Counted from the stretch's first letter, positions 27,718-36,776 are shown. The stretch is 64,000 nt of DNA from Limisphaerales bacterium (GCA_014382585.1 JACNJL010000026.1:146799-210798), one strand, 5' to 3'. The notes: generated by a model not told the origin, from the sequence alone. A program made the numbers and translations.

Positions 27718-29229
27718 TTAAGCTGAATTATCAGCTGAAGCGAGTTCCTCTTCGCAGTCGACGATTTGCTGGATTTGGGTGAGGAACCAGCGGTCGATTT
27801 TGGAGAGCTCGAAGATTTCGTCGACGGTCAGGCCAGCCCGGAGGGCGTGGCGGAGGTAGAAGACGCGTTCGGCGTTGGGGGTGGTAAGTTTCTGGGTGAT
27901 GAGATCGCGCGGCAGGATGTCGCGGTCGCCATAGACGGTGTCGCCCACGCGCCAGCCTTTGCCATCGCCACCGAGGCCGGCCCGGCCGATCTCCATGGAG
28001 CGCAGGCATTTTTGCAGGCTCTCCTTAAACGTGCGGCCGATGGCCATGGCTTCGCCGACGCTTTTCATTTGAGTATTGAGCGTGGGATCGGCCTGTTGAA
28101 ATTTCTCGAAGGCGAATCGCGGGATCTTGGTGACGACGTAGTCGATGGTGGGCTCGAAGCTGGCGGGGGTTTCGCGGGTGATGTCGTTGGGGATCTCGTC
28201 GAGGGTGTAGCCGACGGCGAGTTTGGCGGCGATCTTCGCAATCGGAAATCCGGTGGCCTTGGAGGCGAGGGCGGAGCTGCGGCTCACGCGCGGGTTCATT
28301 TCGATGACGATCATCCGGCCGTTGTCCGGGTTGACGGAGAACTGGATGTTCGAGCCGCCGGTTTCCACGCCCACAGCGCGGATGATAGCGAAACTCGCGT
28401 CGCGCATGATTTGGAATTCCTTATCCGTGAGCGTCTGGATGGGGGCGACGGTGATGCTGTCGCCGGTGTGCACGCCCATTGGATCAAAGTTTTCGATGGA
28501 GCAAATGATCACGCAGTTGTCGGCCTTGTCGCGCATGACTTCCATCTCGTATTCCTTCCAGCCGATGAGTGATTCCTCGATGAGGATTTCATTCACGGGC
28601 GAAAGGTCGATGCCTTTCTTGGTCAGTTCCTCGTATTCATCGCGGTTATAGGCGATGCCGCCGCCGGTGCCGCCGAGCGTGTAGGCGGGCCGGATGATGA
28701 GGGGAAATTTTCCAATGCGGTCGGCAATGGCCCAAGCATCTTCCATGTTGTGGGCGATGCCGCTCACGGGCACGTCCAAGCCGATCTCGAGCATCAATTC
28801 CTTGAAACGCTCGCGGTCCTCGCCACGCTCGATGGCGTCGGCCTTGGCGCCGATCATTTCCACACCGTGCTTTTCCAAAACGCCGGTTCGGAAAAGCTCC
28901 ATCGCAGTGTTGAGGCCGGTCTGCCCGCCGAGCGTGGGGAGCAAAGCAAGCTGACCTTCGGCCCCGAGCGACTTCATCTCGGCCAATTCGCGCCCGATAA
29001 TTTTCTCAACCGCTTCGGGCGTGACCGGCTCGATGTAGGTGCGGTCGGCAAATTCCGGGTCGGTCATAATCGTGGCCGGATTGGAATTCACCAGCACCAC
29101 ACGATAGCCCTCCTCCTTGAGCGCCTTACAGGCCTGCGTTCCCGAATAATCAAACTCACACGCCTGCCCAATAATAATCGGGCCAGCGCCGATAATCAGA
29201 ACCGAATGAATGTCGTCTCGTCGTGGCAT
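27718..29229 (-). CDS. carB: Carbamoyl-phosphate synthase large chain, N-terminal half only
   Basis: A 503-residue protein covering the carboxyphosphate synthetase ATP-grasp domain and part of the oligomerisation domain of CarB. Motifs are [52 protein letters not shown] and [20 protein letters not shown]. It ends just after [12 protein letters not shown] with a clean stop, whereas usual bacterial CarB is about 1070 residues and continues into a second ATP-grasp half. The next gene downstream (MFS) starts 12 bp on, so no C-terminal half follows here. Split CarB (two genes) is known in some archaea and Aquifex. A separate C-terminal gene elsewhere would be needed for function; it is not in this window. 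Confidence 0.9.
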   Translation of the reverse strand: MPRRDDIHSVLIIGAGPIIIGQACEFDYSGTQACKALKEEGYRVVLVNSNPATIMTDPEFADRTYIEPVTPEAVEKIIGRELAEMKSLGAEGQLALLPTLGGQTGLNTAMELFRTGVLEKHGVEMIGAKADAIERGEDRERFKELMLEIGLDVPVSGIAHNMEDAWAIADRIGKFPLIIRPAYTLGGTGGGIAYNRDEYEELTKKGIDLSPVNEILIEESLIGWKEYEMEVMRDKADNCVIICSIENFDPMGVHTGDSITVAPIQTLTDKEFQIMRDASFAIIRAVGVETGGSNIQFSVNPDNGRMIVIEMNPRVSRSSALASKATGFPIAKIAAKLAVGYTLDEIPNDITRETPASFEPTIDYVVTKIPRFAFEKFQQADPTLNTQMKSVGEAMAIGRTFKESLQKCLRSMEIGRAGLGGDGKGWRVGDTVYGDRDILPRDLITQKLTTPNAERVFYLRHALRAGLTVDEIFELSKIDRWFLTQIQQIVDCEEELASADNSA

Positions 29230-29292
29230 AAACCGCCGGAGGGATACCGGAAAACGGCGCGCGTGGACAGAGATTTTTGGGGGAACCGGATT

Positions 29293-29322
29293 TTACCACA
29301 GAGGCACAGATGAACGCAGATT
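29293..29322. repeat. Copy of an ACCACAGAGGCACAGA dispersed repeat
   Basis: TTACCACAGAGGCACAGATG lies between carB and the DUF4143 ATPase gene. Related strings occur at 32380-32402, 58507-58522 and in both arms of the element at 60258-60380, usually next to stop or start codons. Confidence 0.5.
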
Positions 29323-29342
29323 CAAAATCTGAGACTAAAGGC

Positions 29343-30476
29343 TCAACCTATTTCCTTGCGCAGCCAGTCTGCCGGAATGAACTTCACGGGCAATCCACTT
29401 GGTTTTCGCGAGTAGGGCGTGACCACTTGTGGGCTGACAACGAAATTCCGCCCTTTCGGATAATTCGCCCGAAAAGCCTTCAGTCCGCGCGTCTCAAAAT
29501 TATCCGTGGACCATTTGCACTCAATGGCATCGACCGTGCCGCGTCCGCGCGGGATAACAAAATCAACCTCGCGTTGCTGCTTGTCGCGCCAATAGTGAAT
29601 CTTGGTAACTGGAATGGAAAGCAGCGTATCGAGCACCAAGTGCTCCCAAAGCAATCCGCAATCTTCCGGTCGCAGTTCGCCCCAGCCCCGGGCATAGCAG
29701 ACGAAGCCGGTGTCAAAAGCATACACCTTTGGTTGCCCCACCAATTCACGCCGGCCCCCTGCGGAATAGGGCCTCAACAAACGCGCAGCGTGGGTGATTT
29801 GAAAAACATCCAGCCAGTTCATCACCGTGGGTCGCGTGGCGCCGCAGTGTTTGGCCAGCGACGTCACCTCAACCTGCCCGCCGCTCTGTCGCAAAACCAA
29901 CTCCAGCAGTTTCAAGAAACTGGCGCGCTTGCCAATGCCAAATAATTCCTGCACGTCGCGCGCGAAGTACGAGTCAAACCACTCCCCATAAAATTCAGGC
30001 TCCCAGTTTTCCGCGAGCAGAGCGGGGGGCAATCCGCCGCGCAACAGCCGTTCGCGCAAATCCACGACGCCAAATGCCGGCAACTCCTCCACCAACACCG
30101 GCGTCAACACCACGTCCCGTTTGCGGCCCGTGAGGCTGTCGCGGAATTTTTTCGTGGCCTGCAGCGTTGATGAACCCGTTGCCAGCACCTTCAATTTCGG
30201 GAACGCATCGGCAGCAATTTTCAGCAGCCGGCTTGGGTCAGGCAGTTGATGCACCTCGTCGAACACCACCACCTTCTTTTTCACCGACCGGAAAAACCCC
30301 TCCGCGTCCCGCAGCCGCTCCGCCGTGCTCGGCAGGTCGCAGTTCAAAAACTCAACCTCGCCCAACGACTGCGCCAACACCGTCTTGCCCACGCGCCGCA
30401 CGCCCGTCAGCCAGGCAATTGGCACCTTCCGCCAAGCCCGCTGCAATCGGGACTGCCATGGAGTCCGTTCAATCAT
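29343..30476 (-). CDS. AAA ATPase with C-terminal DUF4143 domain
   Basis: A 377-residue protein. AAA_14 domain (about 15-150) with P-loop GVRRVGKT, Walker B VVVFDEVHQL and sensor-like LATGSSTL. The C-terminal DUF4143 (about 180-330) contains YFARDVQELFGIGKR and a restriction-nuclease-like end HYWRDKQQREVDFVI...AIECKWS (given in parts), with the D/E-x-K pattern of the PD-(D/E)xK fold. The family is common, patchily distributed and of unknown function. The gene separates carB from ruvB on the same strand. A near-perfect palindrome at 30485-30514 ends 8 bp before its start codon and may be an operator. Confidence 0.85.
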   Translation of the reverse strand: MIERTPWQSRLQRAWRKVPIAWLTGVRRVGKTVLAQSLGEVEFLNCDLPSTAERLRDAEGFFRSVKKKVVVFDEVHQLPDPSRLLKIAADAFPKLKVLATGSSTLQATKKFRDSLTGRKRDVVLTPVLVEELPAFGVVDLRERLLRGGLPPALLAENWEPEFYGEWFDSYFARDVQELFGIGKRASFLKLLELVLRQSGGQVEVTSLAKHCGATRPTVMNWLDVFQITHAARLLRPYSAGGRRELVGQPKVYAFDTGFVCYARGWGELRPEDCGLLWEHLVLDTLLSIPVTKIHYWRDKQQREVDFVIPRGRGTVDAIECKWSTDNFETRGLKAFRANYPKGRNFVVSPQVVTPYSRKPSGLPVKFIPADWLRKEIG

Positions 30477-30484
30477 GAAAGTAA

Positions 30485-30514
30485 ACTTTACATATAGACG
30501 TCCATATGTAAAGT
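30485..30514. promoter_or_regulatory. Near-perfect 30-bp palindrome at the start of the DUF4143 ATPase gene
   Basis: Arms ACTTTACATAT (30485-30495) and ATATGTAAAGT (30504-30514) are exact inverted repeats of 11 bp. The 8-nt centre holds GACGTC, itself palindromic, so only one base pair breaks the dyad symmetry. It is AT-rich within a GC-rich region and sits just upstream of the ATG (30476, minus strand). This is the expected geometry for a repressor operator. Confidence 0.7.
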
Positions 30515-30556
30515 AGGGTTTCAGAGATTTTTCATAACCCGCTGATTTAGAGCAAT

Positions 30557-31573
30557 TTAAAGCAAACTCTGCTGCTTTCCGCCGTCGGGGTTCAGGCCCA
30601 GTCGTTGATGGCCCAGTTCGGTGGCGGTGCGGCCTTGGGGGGTGCGTTGGAGATAGCCTTCCATGATCAGAAAGGGCTCGTAGACTTCCTCCAGCGTATC
30701 GGCCTCCTCGCCGACGGCGGCGGCGATGGAGTTCACGCCCACGGGGCCGCCGTTGAATTTCACGATGATGGTCTCGAGGATACGCTTGTCCATCTCGTCG
30801 AGGCCGTGGCCATCAATCTCCAGCATGGCGAGCGCAGCGTCGGCAATGGCGTTGGTGATGGTGCCGTCGGCCTTCACTTGAGCATAATCGCGGACGCGCC
30901 GGAGGAGGTTGTTGGCAATGCGCGGGGTGCCGCGGCTGCGGCGTGCGATTTCGGTTGCGCCTTGTTCGTCGATGTCGACCTCCAACAAACCCGCCGAGCG
31001 TGTGACGATGCGGGTCATGTGGTCGGCGGCGTAATAGTTGAGGCGTTCGCGAATGGGAAAGCGCGTGAGGAGTGGCGCGGTGAGCAGTCCGCTGCGGGTG
31101 GTGGCGCCAATCAAAGTAAATCGCGGGAGGTTGAGCCGTACGCTGCGGGCGTTCGGGCCTTGGTCGATGATGATGTCCAGTTGGTAATCTTCCATCGCGG
31201 GGTAGAGATATTCCTCCACAGTTTTTTGCATGCGATGAATTTCATCGATGAAGAGCACATCGCCTTCCTCGAGGTTGGTGAGCAAGCCCGCGAGGTCGGC
31301 GGCTTTTTCAATAGTCGGCCCGCTGGTGGCGCGCAGGTTGCCGCCCATCGCTTTGGCAATGATGTTGGCCAGCGTGGTCTTGCCCAGTCCGGGCGGGCCG
31401 GAAAGCAGGAGATGATCGATCGGCTCCTTGCGCTGTTGGGCGGCGGTGACCGCAATCTCCAGCCGCTCGCGCACTTTGTCTTGTCCGCCAAACTCCGCAA
31501 AAGCCACCGGCCGCAGCGACGATTCAAACGCCGCATCCGCTTCCCCCAATTCATCAGTCACCCGCGTGGCCAT
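30557..31573 (-). CDS. ruvB: Holliday junction branch migration ATPase RuvB
   Basis: A 338-residue AAA+ motor that with RuvA drives branch migration in recombination. Walker [10 protein letters not shown], Walker [11 protein letters not shown], sensor 1 LIGATTRSG, the arginine finger region RFPIRERL and the C-terminal winged-helix domain ([19 protein letters not shown] in part) are all present. The N-terminus has [15 protein letters not shown], normal for RuvB. The length matches the family. ruvA and ruvC are not adjacent. The gene is 80 bp upstream of the DUF4143 ATPase gene on the same strand. Confidence 0.97.
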   Translation of the reverse strand: MATRVTDELGEADAAFESSLRPVAFAEFGGQDKVRERLEIAVTAAQQRKEPIDHLLLSGPPGLGKTTLANIIAKAMGGNLRATSGPTIEKAADLAGLLTNLEEGDVLFIDEIHRMQKTVEEYLYPAMEDYQLDIIIDQGPNARSVRLNLPRFTLIGATTRSGLLTAPLLTRFPIRERLNYYAADHMTRIVTRSAGLLEVDIDEQGATEIARRSRGTPRIANNLLRRVRDYAQVKADGTITNAIADAALAMLEIDGHGLDEMDKRILETIIVKFNGGPVGVNSIAAAVGEEADTLEEVYEPFLIMEGYLQRTPQGRTATELGHQRLGLNPDGGKQQSLL

Positions 31574-31635
31574 TGGGTTGAGAGTGGGGGAGAGGGCGAG
31601 GGCGGGACAAGGCGATTCGATTCACAGGGGGGGAT

Positions 31636-31737
31636 GGGAATGCCCAAAGGCGAAATCCCAAGTCCCAAGGAATGATCAACCCACAATACCCAATTTGGAG
31701 TTTGGGTGTGTGGATTTCCTTGGTCATTTGGCATTCT
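31636..31737. repeat. Hairpin repeat, family 1 (CCAAGGAA / TTCCTTGG), copy A
   Basis: Left arm GGAATGCCCAAAGG...CCCAAGGAA and right arm TTTCCTTGGTCATTTGGCATT are imperfect inverted repeats flanking an inner hairpin CCCAAATT...TTTGGG type (31689-31706). It lies between divergent ruvB and the gene at 31756. Related copies are at 56624-56762 and 62356-62467. Confidence 0.65.
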
Positions 31738-31755
31738 CTCGATACTCTTGCGGCG

Positions 31756-32370
31756 ATGGCGGAGCGCGATGAAAATGAGCCTTTTGAGGAATCCGATGAA
31801 TCGTCGGAGGCAGAGTTTTGGCCGAATTATATTCCGGTGCCGCCGCAGTTTCATTCATTTATGGAGGAAGGGCCATTTGCCAAATGCACTTTGTGCGATG
31901 AGGCGTTGTTGCAGGATGGCACGTCGTATTTGATTCACAAGGCGTTTCATCGCGAGGAAGTCATTTTTGAATACGCGATGTGCCTGCCGTGCCGCGCGAA
32001 AATGCAGGAGGAACTTTCGGTGGAATCCATTGAGGCGATCAACCAATATATGGAGCAGTATGAAATTGAGGATCGCACGGGGCCGATGATGGAGGCGCAC
32101 GGCACGGATGTTTCGCGCTGGCTCTCGCATTGTCTCGTCACCGGCGCGCCCATTGCCGAGGCGGAGGAGTATCATTACTACGCCTTTTGCGACGGGCCGG
32201 ATTTGGTGTTCAACGGCTTGCCGATTGCGCTCGCGGGCAACGTGGATGAAGAACTCAACGAGCTGCTTTCCCAAAAAACCCGCGACCGGCTGGATGGCTT
32301 TGTGGATGAACAATTTGGTTTGCCACCGGAATTGCGAAATCCAATTAAAGGAAGTCCGGTTTTTATTTAG
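31756..32370 (+). CDS. Hypothetical protein with two CxxC pairs
   Basis: A 204-residue acidic protein starting at ATG 31756 (MAERDENEP); an upstream in-frame ATG (31672) lies inside the hairpin repeat and was rejected. Two Cys pairs, CTLC near residue 39 and CLPC near 76, bracket an aromatic and His-containing segment (HKAFHREEVIFEYAM), and so may bind zinc. The rest is helical and acidic with no catalytic motif; near the C-terminus is DGFVDEQFGLPPELRNP. I do not recognise the family. It is flanked by ruvB (divergent) and a DUF1501 gene (same strand, 82 bp away). Confidence 0.65.
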   Translation: MAERDENEPFEESDESSEAEFWPNYIPVPPQFHSFMEEGPFAKCTLCDEALLQDGTSYLIHKAFHREEVIFEYAMCLPCRAKMQEELSVESIEAINQYMEQYEIEDRTGPMMEAHGTDVSRWLSHCLVTGAPIAEAEEYHYYAFCDGPDLVFNGLPIALAGNVDEELNELLSQKTRDRLDGFVDEQFGLPPELRNPIKGSPVFI

Positions 32371-32380
32371 CTGTTTTATA

Positions 32381-32403
32381 CCACAGAGGTTGCCCTTGTG
32401 GTG
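32381..32403 (+). terminator. Hairpin after the CxxC hypothetical gene
   Basis: ACCACA near 32380 pairs with TGTGGT near 32402, closing GAGGTTGCCCT. The sequence also matches the ACCACAGAGG dispersed repeat. It sits 10 bp after the stop at 32370, followed by a short T-containing stretch; terminator activity is only possible. Confidence 0.35.
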
Positions 32404-32452
32404 ATTCTTTCCTTGAACAAATCCCCCCTCCGCGGCAGTCTAAATCTCATTG

Positions 32453-33853
32453 ATGCTGGATTTCATCGGCAATAAGGTAACGCACTGTGATGGTGTTACT
32501 CGGCGCAGCTTTCTGCGTGCTGGCGCGTTGGGCGTGGGCGGGTTGACGCTGACGGATGTGCTGCGCGCAGAGGCCACGAGCGGCAAATCACACAAAGCCG
32601 TCATCAACATTCATCTCGATGGTGGGCCGCCGCAGATGGATATGATCGATCCCAAGCCAGAAGCCCCCGCGGAATTACGCGGCGAGTTCTCGTCCCTCAA
32701 AACTAAAATTCCCGGCGTGCATCTCACCGAGTTGATGCCCCAAGTGGCGGCTGCGGCGGATAAATTTGTGTTCCTGCGTTCGCTGGTGGGCAGTGCCGGT
32801 CGGCATGATGGGTTTCAGTGCCAAAGCGGGTATCACATCAAAGACCTCGCCAACATCGGCGGGCGTCCTGCGATGGGATGTGTGGTGGATAAATTGCTCG
32901 GCGCCCACGGCAATGGGCCGGCGTTTGTGGATCTTATGCAGGGTCGGCCATTGGCGCGTAATAGCGCGCGCGCAGGTTTTCTCGGGCCGGCGTTCAAACC
33001 ATTTCGTCCGGATATTTCGCACCTATTCCGGCGCGAACTGGAGCAAGGGATGAAGGGCGAGCTGGCGCGGCTCGGCAAGGATCATCAAGTCAACCTCAAA
33101 CTCATCGCGGGTCTCAACGCTAAACGCCTCGATGATCGCGTCGGTTTGCTGCGCCAATTCGATGGCGTCCGCCACGCTATCGATCAAAGCGCCACGGTGG
33201 CTGCGATGGATCGATTCAATCAACAAGCCGTTGGCATTCTTACTTCAGGCAAGTTTGCCGACGCGATGGATTTGGAAAAGGAAGATCCAACAATGCTTGC
33301 GCGCTACACGCCGCGTCACAAAGAAGAAGGTGTGCGCGGCACGACCGCCGATGGTTACAACGCCTCGCGCAAACTACTGCTCGCCCGTCGCCTCATCGAA
33401 GCCGGCGTACGCGTCGTCAGTGTTTCCTTCAGCGATTTCGATACGCACTCCAGCAACTTCAACCGAATGCGCCATCTCGTGCCCGTGGTGGATCACGCCC
33501 TCGCCGCGCTCGTTGCCGATCTTGGTGAACGCGGAATGCTCGATGATGTGCTGATCGTTGCGTGGGGCGAATTCGGGCGCACGCCCAAGGTCAACGCCAA
33601 GGGCGGGCGCGATCATTGGCCGCGCGTCTCGCCGGGGTTGATGGCCGGCGGCGGCATCCGCACCGGCCAAGTCATCGGCACCACCGACAAAATTGCCGCC
33701 GAACCCATAGAACGCCCCGTGCATTATCAGGACGTGATGGCCACGATGTACCAACACCTCGGCTTGGATCCGAACGCCACCACCGTGAACGACACCACCG
33801 GCCGCCCGCAATACCTCTGCGACACCGGCCGGCCGATTCGGGAGTTAGTGTAG
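32453..33853 (+). CDS. Tat-exported DUF1501 protein
   Basis: A 466-residue protein with a twin-arginine signal: TRRSFLRAGALGVGGLTL at about residues 16-33, then LRAEA as the likely cleavage region. The body is DUF1501, which adopts an alkaline-phosphatase/sulfatase-like fold: VINIHLDGGPPQMDMIDPKP near the start, VSVSFSDFDTHSSNF, LIVAWGEFGRTPKVN and GGRDHWPR with conserved metal-ligand-type Asp/His. In PVC bacteria, DUF1501 genes are usually paired with DUF1549/1553 cytochrome-like genes, but none is adjacent here. The catalytic activity is unknown. The start is ATG 32453; a TTG just before it is also possible. Confidence 0.9.
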   Translation: MLDFIGNKVTHCDGVTRRSFLRAGALGVGGLTLTDVLRAEATSGKSHKAVINIHLDGGPPQMDMIDPKPEAPAELRGEFSSLKTKIPGVHLTELMPQVAAAADKFVFLRSLVGSAGRHDGFQCQSGYHIKDLANIGGRPAMGCVVDKLLGAHGNGPAFVDLMQGRPLARNSARAGFLGPAFKPFRPDISHLFRRELEQGMKGELARLGKDHQVNLKLIAGLNAKRLDDRVGLLRQFDGVRHAIDQSATVAAMDRFNQQAVGILTSGKFADAMDLEKEDPTMLARYTPRHKEEGVRGTTADGYNASRKLLLARRLIEAGVRVVSVSFSDFDTHSSNFNRMRHLVPVVDHALAALVADLGERGMLDDVLIVAWGEFGRTPKVNAKGGRDHWPRVSPGLMAGGGIRTGQVIGTTDKIAAEPIERPVHYQDVMATMYQHLGLDPNATTVNDTTGRPQYLCDTGRPIRELV

Positions 33854-33855
33854 TC

Positions 33856-33875
33856 TAGCCCACCGGCTCGGGCTA
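33856..33875. terminator. Stem-loop between convergent genes
   Basis: TAGCCC (33856-33861) pairs with GGGCTA (33870-33875) around an 8-nt loop ACCGGCTC. It lies in the 25-bp gap between the DUF1501 stop (33853) and the cysE stop (33879), so could terminate both. No long T-run is present. Confidence 0.4.
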
Positions 33876-33878
33876 CGA

Positions 33879-34790
33879 TCACATTCGAAAATCTTCGGCC
33901 TTCTTCTTCTCCTGTTTGTTCAGCACGCGCATATCGAGGCCGTCGTAGATGACGAGTGATTTGGGGGCGACGCTGTCCATAATGAACACGTTGCCGCCGA
34001 TGGTGCTGTGGGCGCCGATAACGGTGCTGCCGCCGAGGATGGTGGCGCCGGGATAAATGGTGACGTGATCTTCAATGGTGGGATGGCGTTTTTTGCCGCG
34101 CAGCCCTTGGCCGGCGGAAGTGGAGCGCGCGCCGAGCGTGACGCCGTGATACATCTTCACGTGATCGCCAATGATCGTCGTTTCGCCCACCACGCAGCCG
34201 GTGCCGTGATCGATGAAAAAGTGATGGCCGATGGTCGCGCCGGGGTGGAGATCCATCCCGGTGCGTGCGTGCGCCCATTCGGTCATAATGCGTGGGAGGA
34301 GTGCGACGTCTTTTTCGTAAAGCACGTGGGCCAACCGCTGCACGGCGATGGCTTCGATGAAGGGATAGCTCACGATAATTTCCTCGTGGCTCTTGGCGGC
34401 GGGATCGCCATTGAACGCAGCCTCCACATCGGTGCTGAGAACTTTCCGCACGGCCGGAAGACTGCCCAGTAAATGCATTGTCAACTCGCGAGCAGCTTCG
34501 CGGGGGTTTCTCGTAGAGGCTTCGGTGGGGGGAGAATGTGCAATGCTCTTGAGGAGTTCATCCTCCAGCCGACCGGCTACGGCATCCATCAGCAGAGCTG
34601 TTTCCGTTTTTAACTCAGAGGAATGGGTGACTTTATTGTCAAAAAAACCCGGAAACAGCAGCGTCAACAAATCCGAGGTGAGATCTACCATGCTGCTCTT
34701 GGAAGGTAGATTGGTGCCGTCCAAATGGTTGATGCCCCCCACACTGGCGTAGGAGGCGATCAATCGATCCGTTAGCTCGGTAATTTTCAC
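33879..34790 (-). CDS. cysE: Serine O-acetyltransferase (EpsC-type)
   Basis: A 303-residue enzyme that acetylates L-serine for cysteine synthesis. The C-terminal half is a left-handed beta-helix of hexapeptide repeats: HPGATIGHHFFIDHGTGCVV, GETTIIGDHVKMYHGVTLGA and GATILGGSTVIGAHSTIGG. The catalytic-type Asp/His of CysE are in FIDHG. The N-terminal helical domain is the longer version found in EpsC/SrpH relatives. I chose GTG 34790 because an upstream ATG (34901) would run into waaF and add 37 residues without similarity; GTGAGG lies 12 nt before it. It sits 43 bp after waaF on the same strand, so may share its transcript. Confidence 0.88.
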   Translation of the reverse strand: MKITELTDRLIASYASVGGINHLDGTNLPSKSSMVDLTSDLLTLLFPGFFDNKVTHSSELKTETALLMDAVAGRLEDELLKSIAHSPPTEASTRNPREAARELTMHLLGSLPAVRKVLSTDVEAAFNGDPAAKSHEEIIVSYPFIEAIAVQRLAHVLYEKDVALLPRIMTEWAHARTGMDLHPGATIGHHFFIDHGTGCVVGETTIIGDHVKMYHGVTLGARSTSAGQGLRGKKRHPTIEDHVTIYPGATILGGSTVIGAHSTIGGNVFIMDSVAPKSLVIYDGLDMRVLNKQEKKKAEDFRM

Positions 34791-34833
34791 GCGGCGAGTA
34801 AACCTCACACGGCGGAGCGGCGCAAGGATGGAG

Positions 34834-35892
34834 CTACAACACCCGTGACACCGCAGCGGCGGCTTGGGCGGGGGAGATGTCACGAAGGCAACGCAAATCA
34901 ATGGGGCATTTTTTTAGAAAACAAGGCGAGCAGGGGGCGGTGGTGCGGAGAAATTGATGTGTATCGCCACCGGGTAAACCGGGCGCGGTGAGTTCAGGGC
35001 TGGTGCTTCCGAAGGGGACGATGACCGGCGTGCCGACGGCGGCCGCAACGTGCATCGGGCCGGTGTCGTTGGTGAGTACGGCGTTGCATCCGGCGAGGGT
35101 GGTGACCAATTCGCCGAGGGTGGTTTTGTCGGTCAGGTTGGTAGTGTGTTCCGCGGGGAGCGCATGAGCGATTTCAGTGGCGGTTTCCGCATCGCCTTGG
35201 CCGCCGAGCAGGAGCAAGTGGGCTTGGTGGGTTTCGATGAGGATTTTGCCGGCTTCGATAAAATGTGCGGTGGGCCAGCGTTTGGCGGGGCCGTATTCGG
35301 CTCCGGCGATGAGGCCGATTTTTGGGGTGCCGGTATTTTTTGAAGGCGATGTTTTCAGGTGCAGTATGGGGGCCTTGGGCTTGTCACTGGCGCCGAGTTG
35401 TTTGGCAAGGTGCAGGTATTGATGAATGTGATGGGCGTGTTCGGGATATTTTTCGGGCGGAAGATCGTTGGTGATGCGGTATTCGATATCCAGCGGCAGA
35501 CGTTTGTGCATCGGCACGGCGTGAGGGTGGGGGGCGATGGCGTCGGTGAGAAACCACTTGCGCCAGCGGCTGGCGTAGCCGATGCGGCGGGGGATATTCG
35601 CGTGCCAACACTCGAGGGCGCTGCGGGGGGAATTGGGCAGGATGAGGGCGGTGTCGAAACGATGTTCACGCAGTCGTTGGCCGATGGTGAAGGGAGATTC
35701 GCCCTTTGCAAAAGTGTGTACTTCGTCAAAGTGGTCGGTGCCGCTCCAAAGACCGGCGAGTTTTTCGTGGGTGAGGAGTGTCAGTCGCGCTTCGGGGTGC
35801 GCTTCTCGCAATCGATCAATGGCGGGCAGGGACATAATGGCATCGCCCAGCCAGTTGACGCTGCGGATGAGAATGGATTGCGGCGTGTTCAT
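34834..35892 (-). CDS. waaF: Lipopolysaccharide heptosyltransferase (GT9 family)
   Basis: A 352-residue GT-B enzyme that adds heptose to the LPS inner core at the cytoplasmic face. The N-terminal ILIRSVNWLGDAIMSLPA and HEKLAGLW are characteristic of WaaF; the C-terminal donor site is TNDTGPMHVAAAVGTPVIV followed by FGSTSPELTAPG. I chose ATG 35892, which overlaps the previous gene's stop by 4 nt (ATGA); an ORF extension to 36060 has no similarity. The WaaF rather than WaaC call is by motif and not certain. It forms a unit with lpxK and the acyltransferase. Confidence 0.85.
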   Translation of the reverse strand: MNTPQSILIRSVNWLGDAIMSLPAIDRLREAHPEARLTLLTHEKLAGLWSGTDHFDEVHTFAKGESPFTIGQRLREHRFDTALILPNSPRSALECWHANIPRRIGYASRWRKWFLTDAIAPHPHAVPMHKRLPLDIEYRITNDLPPEKYPEHAHHIHQYLHLAKQLGASDKPKAPILHLKTSPSKNTGTPKIGLIAGAEYGPAKRWPTAHFIEAGKILIETHQAHLLLLGGQGDAETATEIAHALPAEHTTNLTDKTTLGELVTTLAGCNAVLTNDTGPMHVAAAVGTPVIVPFGSTSPELTAPGLPGGDTHQFLRTTAPCSPCFLKKCPIDLRCLRDISPAQAAAAVSRVL

Positions 35893-36776
35893 TTGGATTT
35901 GGGGCGGGGTTTCCAGCGGTTGTGCACCCAAAACCAATTCGCGGGGTCGCGGCGGATGTAGTTTTCCTGTGCGGCGATGATGTCGCGAGTGACGGCTTCG
36001 GTGGTGCGGCGCTTGCCGTTTTCGCGAAGTGGGATTTCTTCGCCAAGTTCTAGTTTCCACTTTCCAAGAGCGGTGCGGAAACAGGCCGACGGAAAAAGGC
36101 GGCAGCCATAACGCTTGGCCATCACGGCGGGCGCGGCACTGACGGAGGCTTCGCGCCCAAATACCGGCAATCGCAGGCCCCCATCGCCGGCATGTTGATC
36201 AGCCAAAAGGCCGAGCAATATGGAGGGCTGTTTCATCGTTTCCTTGAGCTGGGGGCCTTCTTCGCGACGCTCGAAGTAGAGGCAGCCGGAGGCTTTGCGG
36301 AGAGCGAGCATCAGCTCGGTTAATTTCCGCTGGCGGAGGCCGCGGTAGGTGGTGGCGATTTTGCCGGAGGGCACGGCGAGTTTCATCCACGAAAAGAGTT
36401 CAAAATTCCCAAAATGGCCGATGGCAAGCAGGATGCGTGCGTTGGGGTTCGCTTGCAGGATTTTTTCCAGTTGCGAGTACCCTTCGATGTCTAGAATTTT
36501 TGAAATCAATTCGGCGTTCATTGCACCGGTCTTGAGGATGCTGAGGTAGGTTTCGCCAAGGCGCCGGAAATTTTCTTTAGCGAGTGCGCGGATTTCGTTG
36601 GTGGGTTTTTCCGGAAAACTGGCGGCCAAATTGTTCAGCGCCATTTGGCGGTGGCGTCGATCAAGGTGCCACGCCAACGCGCCGGCGCAGCGGCCGAGGC
36701 GGGCGAGGCCTCGAATGGGCAGGTATCGGGCGATGGTAACGGCTGTGCGGGCAAAAATATAAAGCAGAGTTTCCAT
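35889..36776 (-). CDS. Lipid A acyltransferase (LpxL/HtrB family)
   Basis: A 295-residue membrane-associated acyltransferase. An N-terminal hydrophobic segment (about 2-20) is followed by the family motif GHFGNFE, an HX4E catalytic pair, then ATTYRGL and the LADQHAGDGG block. The C-terminal end has RRDPANWFWVHNRWK, a hallmark of the LpxL/M group (usually PEQWLWVHRRWK-like). It probably adds a secondary acyl chain to lipid A. ATG 36776 is preferred; a GTG at 36779 is immediately upstream. It starts 8 bp after lpxK stops and its own stop overlaps the waaF start. Confidence 0.88.
   Translation of the reverse strand: METLLYIFARTAVTIARYLPIRGLARLGRCAGALAWHLDRRHRQMALNNLAASFPEKPTNEIRALAKENFRRLGETYLSILKTGAMNAELISKILDIEGYSQLEKILQANPNARILLAIGHFGNFELFSWMKLAVPSGKIATTYRGLRQRKLTELMLALRKASGCLYFERREEGPQLKETMKQPSILLGLLADQHAGDGGLRLPVFGREASVSAAPAVMAKRYGCRLFPSACFRTALGKWKLELGEEIPLRENGKRRTTEAVTRDIIAAQENYIRRDPANWFWVHNRWKPRPKSK

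Noticed and set aside
29343-30476. Mobile element around the DUF4143 ATPase
   Set aside because: No transposase, integrase or target-site duplication was seen next to the gene; only the upstream palindrome is notable.
34791-34901. Long start of the serine acetyltransferase
   Set aside because: The extension runs into the waaF 3' end and has no similarity; GTG 34790 gives a normal length.
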